From positions 12,428,472 to 12,492,471 of the forward strand of contig NC_059404.1 of the NCBI RefSeq assembly GCF_905220565.1: a stretch of 64,000 nucleotides of DNA, written 5' to 3'. The DNA is from Melitaea cinxia. Taxonomy: Eukaryota > Arthropoda > Insecta > Lepidoptera > Nymphalidae. Below the pieces are notes generated by a model. That model did no database searches. It had not been told where the DNA came from and saw only the letters and a list, made by a program, of their open reading frames with translations. Below, piece after piece: positions 24,665-37,400 of the stretch. The stretch's first letter is position 1, and every line of letters starts with the position of its first letter. The position numbers were made by a program, and so were the translations under genes.

Positions 24665-25198
24665 CAGCAAGAGCCCACGATGGCTAAACCTTCGTTATTT
24701 TATAAAAGCTGAAAGTTTTTCTGTGCATGTCCTCTATACAGGTAAGAACGACCAGCGACTATAGAGTTTGGGTTGTGGTTATTTGGGCAAGTATCTGGCA
24801 AGATGTGAAAACCATTAAAACTGTCCGGCTATTGAGGTAACATTTTTTAATAGGTCCCCAAGTAATAAAATTTAGCTTTTATAGTATAATGAAAGTATAC
24901 TTATAATTTATTAAATTTTAGATGTGTCCGGCAGGAGGTAGCAACTGTCATAAGTGTCCAGCAATGGATGACAAGATTTCTAATGTTATCCCGAAAAAAA
25001 TATAAAATAATTGAGCTTTATACTTTAACGTATCTAAGGTACTATTTTATATATCTTTATTACCTGTTACCTGCCCAAGTAACCACAACCCAAACTCTAT
25101 AGTCGCTGGTCGTTCTTACCTGTATATGGGACATGCACAGAAAAACTTTCAGCTTTTATAAAATAACGAAGGTCTCTGGCCGTCGTGGGCTCTTGGGC
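24665..25198. mobile_element. Foldback MITE, Tc1/mariner type
   Basis: About 125-bp terminal inverted repeats: 24668-24792 against 25068-25195, sharing AGCGACTATAGAGTTTGGGT and CTGAAAGTTTTTCTGTGCAT with few mismatches. Flanked by TA at 24663-24664 and 25199-25200, the Tc1/mariner target. The 534-bp element has an AT-rich centre and no frame, so it is non-autonomous and able to form a long hairpin. Confidence 0.7.
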
Positions 25199-26279
25199 TA
25201 ATACTCTTATACCAATATCAAGTTTTGCTTAGTGTGTAATTGTTTTATATTAAGGTTTGTGCAACAAATTCACTTATTATTTATTATAAGAAGTGGAAGC
25301 TCAATCCAGATTAAACTGAATAAGACATCTAATATTTCATAAAACTAATATTAATCCTTTGAAAGTTAACCCCTTAATATTACATATCAATTTTAAACGA
25401 ACAAAATTATACTCATGCTTATAATAAACGTACTGATTTGAATCTGCTTAATTTTGTTGTATCTCATAATGCGATATAATATAAGACCCTTAAATTCTAT
25501 TAACGGGTCTGAGTTTCAAAGTGAGGTACAAATTAATATTTCGCTCTGAAAACCCTTACTTACTTTATTAGGATCAACTCAGTATGCCAGTTGCTGTCAA
25601 ACTTTATATTTAAGTGTTGATTTCAGCGGTTTGTTTTATAATTTAGAATATTTGCACGTCATTGTGTTTTATACAAAAGTAAATAACTGTTTCGATAAAA
25701 AAAAAATAATGGCATAGATTAAGATTCCATTCCGGTCCATAGTATGAAAGCCACTAGCGTACTTACTCATAAACCCACAATTATGTTTATATAACATTGA
25801 GTAGATTCGTCCCTTTATAATTTTAAGGGCGGTCTGGTTTCCTGCCAAATTAGAAAAGTTTTACCTGTCCCTCGTAATGCCAAATTGCCTGGTAAGCCTT
25901 TTAAGGGAAGATTTCTCGCGAGGAATTGTCAAGACCCTCAGTTTTCACTTTGAATAATATGCCTTTCAGTCTTTTTGGTAATTTTTGAAGTTGAAGTATT
26001 TTGAAACGTTGAGTAATGGTCGATTATTTGTCGTCGGAACCGTATTTTTTTTAACTAAAGTTGATATGGTGAATTATTTTATCTCAGAATTTTAAATTTT
26101 ATCATGAAAATATATATTTTTAAATAAACTACGTAGCAGCTATTAGCTGTCATATTAAGTAATATGTGTATAAAATGTTTTAAAAAATGTTTTTTTATAT
26201 TAATTACTAAAATTAAATAATAGTAACAAGAAAACAACTATTAGTTAAATATTTATAGATATTATACAAAAAAAATACT
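25199..26279. other. No gene seen
   Basis: AT-rich, no supported open frame or repeat. Confidence 0.4.
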
Positions 26280-26560
26280 GTGCAATTGAAGAAGAAGAAA
26301 GAAGAAACATTTTATTGTGCATATTACAAGCTAACATACATCATCATCATCATCACTTCAGCCTATCGCAGTCCACTGCTGGACATAGGCCTCCCCAAGT
26401 TCGCGCCTGATAATATAGCATAACATACATAGGTATATTTAAAGATAAAACTTATGATACAAAATAATATTATGCACAAAGGCGGTCTTATTGCTAGGTA
26501 GGCGATTTCTTTCAGACAACCTTGGGGTAGAAGGGATTTCAAAACAAAACAGAGTAGGTG
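26280..26560 (-). repeat. Retroposon 3' end with nested insertion
   Basis: (GAA)n tail, then CATTTTATTGTGCATATTAC; after an insertion the family blocks AAAGGCGGTCTTATTGCTA and GGCGATTTCTTTCAGACAAC resume, matching 13431-13600. Minus orientation. Confidence 0.5.
26342..26420 (-). mobile_element. Nested GAT-tail retroposon fragment
   Basis: 79-base insertion, (CAT)n then CAGTCCACTGCTGGACATAG and CAAGTTCGCGCC. Flanked by identical 10-base direct repeats TAACATACAT at 26332-26341 and 26421-26430, a clean retroposition target duplication within the older repeat. Confidence 0.75.
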
Positions 26561-27522
26561 TATTACCAAAAAGGCAAAACAAAAAATTGCTTATTATTTG
26601 TGAAGAATATAAAGGGTAGTTTAATAAAATACCCAACAGAAAAAAGCCTTTTTAAAATTTGCCTAGCTCTAATAATCTAGACAAGTCACTTCCTATAAAT
26701 CCCCCTAAGTGTGTCTCATTCCGAATTCTTAAACTTTTGTCTCCGAAAAGAAACGGTGATTTTTATTCAAAGTTGGTCGCTTCGTCGTAAATATTCATTT
26801 GAACGAAGTTTGTTTTCAATGAAAAGTTGAAATGATCCTATTGGCATTCATATTATACTGTTACTGATTGCAGAGCTTGAGACAACTATTCATGTATTCA
26901 AATAACGTATCACTATACATATACAATTTGTAAAATTTTATTCTTTTTCTCTCTGCACTTACAAAGACAAAGAATACTGACGAATAAAACTATTTTAAGA
27001 GAAATGCATAAATCTCGCTCGATAAATATTTATAAGATGTCAACTTTACGACTATTTTTCAGTGATCATTGAAACGGATCAACTAAATTTACATAATACT
27101 CTTACATTTTACATAGTACTCTTTTCTGCGTGTAAACTTTTCTAGAAATTGTTCTTACACTCTTTTGATTTTACGGGACTTGATATTTCTTGATCTTGAG
27201 AGTTTGAAAATAACAATGGCGTTGAGTCCTGGAGAATCAAAAGTGCTCCTAGTAACCATGAAAGTTTAAAAAAATATTCAATCTTGTAATTTCTTTTCTA
27301 TTAAATAGGTTACAGCAGACACTAGAAGAGCTGACGCTTTTGATCTTCGCCACAGCGCTCATCAGCTCCGCAACGAGACAAGGATAAAAACACAATGGGA
27401 TAGCTACCATAACGATAATCGACTTAGGGCAAGGTAAATAATCCATCCTCGTTGAGTCATTCTAAAACATAATCATAAATCCAGAATGTAGTGCTACTGT
27501 ACGTTTGTGTTTTAATTAATTA
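26561..27522. other. No supported gene
   Basis: Unassigned. An ATG at 27216 opens a 12-codon frame running into GTAACC; it was considered and not accepted as a first exon of the downstream tektin. Confidence 0.35.
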
Positions 27523-28008
27523 CTAGCGGACCCGGTAGACGTACTGCCCAAAAAACAGCTACCAAATTTGATTGCTTACATCCCGATAGCAGCGGCTCCT
27601 ACCTGGTCCAATTGAGATAAAAACTACCCTATCTTCCAAGTTGGACCAAATTACAATTTTTTTTTTTATGTCATTAGGTCGGCAAACAAGCGGCTCACCT
27701 GATGGTAAGTGAATAACGTAGCTTATAGACACCTGCAACACCAGAAGCATCGCAAGCGCGTTGCCGACCCAATCCCCAATCCCCCCAGGAGCTCTGGTCA
27801 CCTTACTCACCAACAGGAACACAATACTGCTTGAAAACAGTATTATTTTGCTGTGATCTTCTGTAAGGTCGAGGTACTACCCCAGTCGGAAATCTCCCAA
27901 GTTGGATCTAATTACAGATGCTTACAAAATTTGATAAAAATTGGTTCAGTAGTTTCGGAGTTTATATAGAACATACATCGTGAAACGAAATTTTTATATA
28001 TATATAAA
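27523..28008 (-). mobile_element. Helitron-like element, interrupted
   Basis: 3' end complement CTAGCGGACCCGGTAGACG at 27523; 5' side CATCGTGAAACGAAATTTTT near 27976-27995. It is split by the SINE-like copy at 27657-27890. Body matches 28722-29074 (TGATAAAAATTGGTTCAGTA, GTAGTTTCGGAGTTTAT). Confidence 0.55.
27657..27890 (+). mobile_element. SINE-like repeat nested in Helitron
   Basis: GGTCGGCAAACAAGCGG, TAGCTTATAGACACCTGCAA, GGAGCTCTGGTCACCTTACT, CTTCTGTAAGGTCGAGGTAC, preceded by a T run. The host sequence CCAAGTTGGACCAAATTACA before it recurs, with changes, as CCAAGTTGGATCTAATTACA after it. Confidence 0.6.
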
Positions 28009-28721
28009 TAAATTAGCATAACCAGCTGTACCGACAGTCGTTATCCTATCGATCGAAGTTTAAATAATCGTTACATTTCTGAAATTTATCAATTTACTGC
28101 CAAAACATTTTCTAAAATTATTATTACCTTCAATAAAATATGAGAATTTTTTTTAAATCGTAGAGAATGGTCTAGTCGCTTACAAGCCTAGCGCTTAGCC
28201 ATACATTTCATTTTTATTTACATAAAAGATAGTATGTCAATGATATATATGATGAGTTTATTATAATGCGTTAGTTGTACTTACAATGTCCGATCTAAAA
28301 GATTTTTTACTATTATTCTAAACGAATATTGTCTTTAGGAGTATCATCATCATTATTAATTATACATATTTTAAAATTAACTTTATAGTCTGATTGATGT
28401 ATCTTCATTTTGCAATGACGTGCATACATAGTTTTGACTCGGTTATTACAGGCAACTTAAACAAATCAACTAACGATAACGGCTGCCATTATAACTAACC
28501 AGATTGTAGACACCCTTATTCAAAGCTGCAACATGCGGCTGAAAAACTTTTTCAATTTCGTTGAGTCAGTTTGTTTCATAAATTAAAAAAAAGTTGGAAT
28601 TGCTTAAAATGTGCAATGCTTAGTTATTTAGAGTATTTTAACAAAAGTTGCGGTAGTCACTAGCAACTAGCATTTATTTCAGCGTTCCTGAGGTCGATCT
28701 ACGCTTATGTATATTATCTTA

Positions 28722-29074
28722 CTAGCTGACCCAGCCACGCATTGCTGTGGCTCAGTAATTATAATTAATTAATATAGGTATATTCAAACTCTAATCTAGA
28801 AATAGAAATACGGCGCCATCTACCGGATATCTGTGCAACTTAGATTTCAAACCGCCATCTATTAGGATTTTATAGAACTAACCGATAAATACAGACTAAA
28901 GTCGTATAATAAACATTTAAGTTGCAATAACAAATATTGAGATCAATAATTGAGATAAAAACTACCATATCTCCCAAATTAGACCAGATTTTAGATGCTT
29001 AAAAAATTTGATAAAAATTGGTTCAGTAGTTTCGGAGTTTATCGCTAACATAAATCGTGACACGAAATTTTTAT
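28722..29074 (-). mobile_element. Helitron-like element, left of pair
   Basis: Plus-strand start CTAGCTGACCCAGCCACGC is the complement of a 3' CTAG end. The 5' side reads CGTGACACGAAATTTTTATT. It abuts the next element 5' end to 5' end. Confidence 0.6.
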
Positions 29075-29368
29075 TCTATAATATAAAAATGAGTCGCTGA
29101 ATGTGTTGCTAAGCGCAAAACTCGAGAACGGTTGGACCGATTTCGCTAATTCTTTTTTTTAAATATTCCTTGAAGTACGAGGATGGTTCTTACGGAGAGA
29201 AAAATTCTAAAAAAAAAAAAAAATTAAATTTCCTGAAAAAGTCTAAAAACAACACTTTTCTATACTCCCATACAAAAGATTTGTGATAGTACTTAAAAGT
29301 CAATTTGAACTTTAATACCATACGATAAAGTTTGTGTTAGGCGATACGAAGTTCGCCGGGTCAGCTAG
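29075..29368 (+). mobile_element. Helitron-like element, right of pair
   Basis: 5' TCTATAATATAAAAATGAGT, 3' GAAGTTCGCCGGGTCAGCTAG followed by T. GGCGA and TCGCC form a hairpin about ten bases before CTAG. Very close in sequence to the inverted copy at 37558-37849 along its whole length. Confidence 0.7.
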
Positions 29369-31054
29369 TATATATATAGATAATATATACTGTTGTGTTT
29401 GTCTAAGTATCCGAGAGTATGAACAATAAACGTATACTAGGCTTTCATTCTACTGGGCTTCATATTTTAATTTAAAGCGTTTCTTTATACAAAAACTACA
29501 AAAAGAAAAAAAATATTAAAGTGCTAGGTATGTAGCTATTTTTTTAAATACAATTATGATACATCCACGGGGCTTTTGAAACCCACGTCCTCTTTTATTT
29601 CTAAAACATGCAATTTTTTTTGGGTATATAGCTATTTCCATATCCTTATTGCAAGCGCAATGGGAAACCAAGCATATTTTTACTAATTGGAGTGCATCTG
29701 CGGAAATAATTGGGTAGGAAGCGTGTCTGACGGGCGTTATAAATACTGTAAAACCAAAGCAGCTGTGGTAGTTGTATTATAAAGGTTTAATTATTTTTTT
29801 AATGTACGGTCAACCTCACGGCTAACTGCAATATGAATATCGCTACAAACGTACCCTTTTTTATTAACACAGGGAAGTGTGCTGGATACTTTTTTCAATT
29901 TTTATTATTGTATGCTCCTATACTTATGTTCGTACATAAAGTTAAGCGTACTTTAATACCTTTGGTAAAATAAAAACAATTGACAATATATAGGTACAGT
30001 GAATAGAAATAAATACTACACACTAGTCTTTAGAATGAGCGTAAGATACTTCAGTTTCGAGTAGCATCACGTTTGTGTACAAAATTTTAAGTTTTGCTAC
30101 ATATCGGTGAAAATTTCTACGAGCTTTTTTGTCTTGTTTCTATTAAGAGTCGTTTTACTAAAAAGTTACCATAAAACAATTTTTTTATAACAAAAGTACT
30201 ATTACGATATTGATAAACATGATTAAATATTAAGTCGAGAAATAAAAAAAAAATACTATAATAATATGCAATTTTTAATAAAAAAGTACATTTTAGTACA
30301 TTTTCAATAATATCAAAGAAAAGTTAAACCTTCATCGGTATTTTTCGTACGAATATTTCGTTTAAATTACAACTGGAGATAATATTGTTGCCCAACAGTA
30401 AAATAACAAGTACGTTACAAATAACTTAGCTTGATTAAAATTAAAGATACAAAAACAGCAGTCAATTGATGTAATTCATGACAACGCTAGTACAATGAAT
30501 ACTGCTTTACAATACGTTACGGGATTATCTTAAACGAGCGTGTTATTCGCTCGAGACAGTTTCACTAATCGCCTACTAAACCTTCACTTGAGTATAAAAA
30601 GCTTTTACCGCGCTCTACAAGGCAACAGTTTGTTACAGGAATAACGACACGTATATACGGATAGGCCTTTCACTTCTACTGTCCATTCAATTCAATTTTG
30701 TGTTAATATTATTAGAAATTTGCACACTTCGTTAATACAAAGATTTTAAATATATGGTACAAATTTCATTACAATTTCAATAAAAATGTACAGTAATTTA
30801 AAATACAAATTCAGATTTGAGGACCTTTTTGTTTCATCAACTATTTCTGGCGCTATTAAAAATTACTTTTCGCTCGAAAAGATATAAAGTTTAGTGTCAT
30901 CATTATAGTTAAATTTGTTACTAACATCGTTGTTAAGTCTTTAAGTACCTTTAAATATTTATAGGTACGAAACGAATAATTTTTATTTTATTTTATTTAT
31001 TTTTAATTATATCTGTTGAATTTGGTTGAATAGGTTAGATAGTTCCATAAATAA
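29369..31054. other. Region upstream of tektin exons; no exon found
   Basis: AT-rich. The missing tektin N-terminal exon should end with two bases of a split codon before GT. I saw no open stretch here with that phase and tektin-like composition. Confidence 0.4.
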
Positions 31055-31150
31055 TTAATATAATTAATTAAGGTGGCAAACAAGTATATACGGCTCGCCT
31101 GATGATAATCAGTTACCATAACTCATGGACGCCTCCAACATCATAAACGT
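31055..31150 (+). repeat. SINE-like repeat fragment
   Basis: GGTGGCAAACAAGTATATAC and GGCTCGCCTGATGATAATCA match the first third of the GGTCGGCAAACAAGCG family. Confidence 0.45.
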
Positions 31151-31225
31151 ATTACTTTTATTAATCAACTATGGACAAAAGTAAACGAAACAATTAAAAA
31201 AAACTTATGAAGTCACGTTTTTTAG

Positions 31226-31442
31226 GGTGTATGAAATAGAACAATGGAAATCAACTCTGCAAGAACTCTTAGATAGATTGGACAGAGAGATGAGTGCGTT
31301 GAAAGAAGAGAAGGCTTCGACGGAAAGAGAGTTAGAGCAACTAAACATGCCTCTACTAGTTTGTTCTGAATGTTTATCGAACAGGGATGGGAGAAGAAGC
31401 TCAGAATTAACTTATGATTTAGCAGATACCGAGTTAAAAAAG
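31226..31442 (+). CDS. Tektin exon A (first visible)
   Basis: Acceptor TTTTTTAG at 31218-31225; one base completes a split codon, then 72 codons from VYEIEQWKSTLQ to TELKK. Donor GTTTGT at 31443. Contains the LNMPLLVCSECL tektin stretch. The GTG at 31227 is an internal Val codon, not a start. Confidence 0.85.
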
Positions 31443-34400
31443 GTTTGTTTAACAGTATATTTTTTAATTTTCATAGTGTAACTAATCTCTTCTCATACTG
31501 TAAAGAGAATATACATAAAAATACTAGGAATATATCGTTGACATGGTTGACAGAAGCAGCTCCTTCCCATATACCGTCCGATGTATTTGACATCTATACA
31601 AATAAATAAAATCGGAGTGTCTGTTTGTAATATTAAAAGAACGGCTTTTTACTAAATGCATATGGCAAAATAACATTTTTTTTATTTTTTGTCTGGCTGT
31701 CTGTCTGTCTGTTTGTTCCGGCTAATCTCTGAAACGGCTGGACCGATTTTGACGCGACTTTTACTGGAAGATAACTGGTGTAATAATGAGTAACTTAGGC
31801 TACTTTCCTTTTAGAACTTTATTTATATTATATTAGCTTATATTTTTTTGTTAAATTCCACGCGGACGAAGTCGCGGGCACAGCTAGTAAGATATATGTA
31901 TATTTCAAGGGTGCCTTGTTCCATATTAGGGGATCAACCATAGTTAGCAGTCTTTTGAGCCCCCTACCAAACTGACTAATGCTACAACAGACGTCAGAAG
32001 ACGCGCTCGAGCGACTTCTCTTTACTGGGTATACCGAATTTGATGAATCTTATTTTAATCGAAAGCGGATGCTTGTCTTGTTTTCCCATTTAAGTTTGAT
32101 TGAGATCTGATGACTACTTCTTGAGTAATCTTTGATAACGCGTAATTATGTAATAGTGCGTTCTTTGTCGCAACGCCATCTATCGGAATCCAGTAAAACT
32201 ACTTCGGTTTGGACTATCGATCAAATGATGTTACATGGCCTGCTATAACGTAGTGATAATGATCCACTAAAGGGCAGTAGCAGTTCATTCTTTATAAATA
32301 ATTTTGATGATTCTTGTTTTAATCGAATGCTGATACTTGTCTTGTTGTCCCATTTAAGTTTGATTGAGATCTGATGACGACTTTTAAAGTAATCTTTGAT
32401 AACGCGGATTTACTTGACTATTTTGTGTCTACTTACGTTGTATTACTTGTCGATTTAATTGAATTTTTTTCGTTTGCGAGCAAATACAATTATTAACATT
32501 TCACAACGGACCTTTTACTTAGCCTGTTGGCGTAATTTACAATTTCTTATAGGAATTTGAAATTTATTTCTATTTCCGTCTTTCAAAAGCAAACTTTCAA
32601 ACTTTTAAACAACCGAAACTTTCATTCTTTTTTTATCAAGTACTTTTCCTTAACAGTAACTGATTAAAACACTTGCAATTTTGGTTAGCAGTCGAAAATT
32701 CAGTTTTCAAATTTAAGTTACTTTTAAGACATATAAGTTCTAGATAAAGACTTTATTACAAATATATTTCAATAGCCAAAAAGTTCTTTATTTGTCTGAA
32801 TGCCTATTTTTGTAATAATATAACTATTATTATAACCACGTGTCGCATCATCTGATAATTGTGATTATTCGCAAATAAAAATAACCGACTTCAATAAAAT
32901 CGACAAGTAATACATACATAATATATACATATTTGAGAATCATTATTATCGTTAATTTAAAATAATAATTTTACTCAGAAATTATTAGAGTTAACTAAAA
33001 AACACTTATTAGATCTCGATCAAAATTTAAATGGAACCACATGACAAGCACCACCTTGCGATCAAAAAAGGATCATCGAAATCGGTCCACGCAGTAAAGT
33101 TATGAAGTCATTAATGCAATCATCAACAAAGAAACATTACAAAAAATACAGTGTAATTGATGACCTCCTCCTTTTTTGGAAGTCGGTTGAAAAGATGCAG
33201 GTTTGATTAATTCGTCACGTAGCTTCAATTCAAATAAACGAATATACGTATCACGTCATAAATATTCAATCGAAATTTGCTGGTTTTGTAATAAATTCTG
33301 TTTCCTTCAATGACACCAGTTCAAAATCCTATATATACTTAGAATCAAAACATGATTTGGTTATAACTACCAAGTCTTGTAAACAATAGGAATATTTCTA
33401 AGATGTCTATATGTATAAACAATCATTATCTTCCACTACGAACTAATCATCTTTTTAAGGAACTATGCGTAACAGAGAGCAATAAGAAAATGCTAATCGA
33501 CCGATGTCAGTCCGCGTGGGAGAAGATCAACAAATTGGAAGTAGTCAAGTTCAAATTGCAGCTCGACCTCAACGATAAGAACGAAGCCTTACAAATTGAT
33601 AAAGACATGCTCAATTTAGATAAGGACTGCGCTAATATCACTTACAAAACTGATTCCCTTAAAACTCCGAGCAGGTAAATTTTTATTTTCAAATTAGTAT
33701 TCCCAATTAACTCCGTATCGCCATATATATTTTTGAAGTTCACTAGTAAAGAAACGATTTAAGGCTCGCGATTAGATTAGTGAAATCGTTTGAAACAACA
33801 AAACAGCATTGACGCTACGAGTGGCGCTTTACAGCGCTTAAAGCTATTGTTAGATATGGGTATGTAGGTATAATAATAAACCAGCATTTAAAATACCAAC
33901 ACGAATAGCAACCGACTATTGGTTTATTTTTGTTTTATAGTATTATTATTGAAACGAAGTTCCTTATGGGGCGTTGCAGAGGGGTACCTTAGCCGGCAAA
34001 AACGTCCGTAACGTTAAGAAAAGCGTAAGATTTTTATGTATATTCTATGTATGATGGGTATACAGTGTCTAATGTATAGTCTACGTGATGACTGTTATTA
34101 TTATTGGAATTTGCTGTTATTATTATACCATTCGATAATTATTATATATTATTATAAATCATTGTAAATAAAATAAAGGTGTTAAGATAATTTTGTAAAG
34201 TAGTTTTTTGATTTTTATCGATAAAAAAATCATAATAAAAAATGTACCTATTTCCGAATAATTGTTTTCTTTATAGGTACTTCGGTTAGAACTTGAAATT
34301 AATATTTTATAATAAGGAACTTCGTTCCTATCTGGTGTCACACGACAACACGCGGTTTTTTTTAATTTATTGTTATTTGACTCATTTAATAGAAAATTTA

Positions 34401-37400
34401 AGTTTTTAAATATCAAGATCAACGGTTCTTTAGCCCAAATCAGGTGTCAGAGTTGACTTTCACATACATTTTTTACCGTATTATTATGAACACAAAATGA
34501 TAATAATCCAAGTTTCAGCGATTCACTTTTATTTATTTAAATGTTAGTTAACACTTTCGTCCAAACTGACCTATTTTTACAACTTACCTAGACATGGCCC
34601 TGTGGCGCAACGGATAACGCGTCTGACTACGGATCAGAAGATTCCAGGTTCGAATCCTGGCAGGGTCGAAGTTACTTTTTGTTTTAATTATATTCAAGTT
34701 TAAATTATATGCGTAACACAAATATTTTGCTTTTTTGTTTTTTCTGTATTTTTTCCTGTTTCTATTTTCTAATATTGAGGTTTTATTTAACTTTTTTATA
34801 TTCAATCCTATAACAAATACCAAATCCCTATATAAAGATAGATTAGTTTTGCTCAACCGCTTTTGTCAAAATCTAGATTTTTATACTACCCTCGTTTATT
34901 ATTACTTTTAAGCGTATGTTCGTAATATAAATAATTCATTCTTGATGTTATCTTAGTTTACAAGTTTATTGAAAAAAAAAATAACACTTTTTAATATACA
35001 GTATGGTAATCGTATATTGTGTTAGTGTTTGTTTATCGCTCTGTTTATAAAATATTTCGTCCAAATTAATTTAGTTTTTGTTGACTTTGTTCACTCCCAC
35101 GCATCCTTAAACTAAAGTAATAATTGAAATCAGAACAAAATAACAAATCGAGTCGAAATGCCGTAGTGGAAAACCATAAATTCAAATTTATAGTAAGCGT
35201 TTAAAACCAGCTAAAGATATACAAAATAAGAATAATTAGAGAGAAGTTGTATATCAAATATATATTCAATAATTCAACCCACACTTAAGTAGCGTTGTAT
35301 ATTAAAATCCTAAATACTGGTCATCTGATATATTGTCGTTTTAAATAAAAATTATTCTAATTAGAAACAGTGATTGTAACATACTTATTTACTTAACATA
35401 TTATATAAAGTACTAATAGCACTATCTGATAAAAGTTAAGACAAAGATGTATCGTTTTCTTCTCCATAAACAAGACTCGAAAACACGTTAGATGTTTGTT
35501 ACTACTATAACGATATAAATGTGTTTGCTTGCAAACGAAAAAAAAAAACCGACTTCAATTACATCGACGAGTAGTACAACGTAGATCGACGAAAAAATAG
35601 TCAAGTATCTGCGCGTTATCAAAGATTACTCAAAAAGTAGTTATCAGATCTCAATAAAATTTATATGTGACCACATAACAAACATCAGCTTTCGATTAAA
35701 TTAAAAATTACTAAAATCGGTACACCCAGTAAAAAGTTATTGCGGATTTTCAAGAAGTTCCCTCGATTTCTCTAGGATCCCATCATCAGATCCTGGTTTC
35801 CTTATCATGGTACCAAACTAGGGATATCCCCTTTCCAACAAAAAAAGAATTATCAAAATCGGTACACCCAGTAAAAAGTTATTGCGGATTTTTAAGAATT
35901 TCCATCAATTTCTCTGGGATCCCATCATCAGATCCTGGTTTCCTTATCATGATACTAAACTTGGGATATCTCCTTTCTAACAAAAAAAGAATTATCAAAA
36001 TCGGTACATCCAGTAGAAAGTTATGTGGTATAATACAACGTAGGTCGACGAAAAAAGCGTCAAGTAAAAACGCATTATTAGATATAGCTCGAAAAGTAGT
36101 TGTTAGATCTCAAATAAATTTAAATGGGACCAATTGGCACACACCACCTTTCGATTAAAAGAAAATTTGTCGAAATCACTCCACTCCACCCAGTCAAAAG
36201 TTCTGATGTAACATACATAAAAAAAAAAAAATAATAAAAAAAAATACAGTCGAATTGAGAACCTCCTCCTTTTTTCGAAGTCGGTTCAAAAGTAGGAACA
36301 ATGGCCTGGATCAATGAATGGATCCACGTCACACAACGTCACTCAACGTCAGCTTACAAACGCTAAGACTATAATTTTAGTTTTAATTATTTTTTTCATT
36401 ATACTTAAGTATTGTTTGCTAATGTTTACGCAAATTCTAATCATTATAATGTAAAAGCTTTTTTGGATTTTATCGCAATATGGGACGGGTCCCGTGACCA
36501 TGGTTGCTGTAAAGTATCCGAAACGTCGGGCATCTAAAAACTCAATAAACCGCGATAAAATCATTAAATACTTAAATATTAAATCTTTTAAGACAACTTA
36601 GCTTTTTAATTACAGCAAATTTAAAAATTTATATTCAATCTGAATTATATAATTAAATTGGAGATACGCGGTGAAAAATATAGAGAGAGAAATCGTGTAA
36701 AACAAACGTTGATAGCTTCAACGCTTTTAGCTGTAGAAACATACAGATATAATAGTATACTAGCATGTTATTTACTGTACCGACACGAATAGGAAACGCC
36801 AATTTGTTTTGATTTTAGAGTTTTATTTCTTTAATTCATTATAATTTAACATTACGTTTTAATCTATGCTAATATTATAAAGGTCCGATTTGAAAAATTC
36901 TTTCAGTGTTAGATAATCCATTTATCGAGTAAGGATATAGGCTATATATCATCACGCTAAGATCAATAGGAACGGAGTACTAATGAAGAATGTTTGAAAA
37001 TCGGGTTTTTTTTTTAAAGTAATTATCAACGCGGACGAAGTCGCGGACAGTAGCTAGTTTTTAAATATTACGATACCTAATCATTCTTACTGGGTAAACT
37101 TCAGTGGCACGTCAGATCTGATGCACTTTTTTAACGATTGTTAGTTATGTTACCTATCCATATTTTTTCATATCTTTTTGTTACTTAGATCAATTATACA
37201 TAATTATACTTTGTCCATTTTATTATTAGTCTTTTGACAGCTCACGCCCATGAAGTTTTGTATTGTTTTACTTAAAAATTCATACAAATAATATTATACT
37301 TCATGGACAGGTACCGCCCCCTTAGTGATATGCCACACATAACGATTACTACGATTGTGCCACAGATTACAAATAATGGTAGAAATAAACGTTAATATGT

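Noticed and set aside
27214..27253. ATG GCG TTG AGT CCT ... CTA|GTAACC as tektin first exon
   Set aside because: Only 12 codons, it ends in phase 0 at the GT whereas exon A needs phase 2, and it has no tektin-like residues.
34584..34856. 90-codon minus-strand frame containing FDPARIRTWNLL
   Set aside because: It is the antisense translation of the tRNA-Arg gene plus flanking sequence, a known source of spurious protein predictions.
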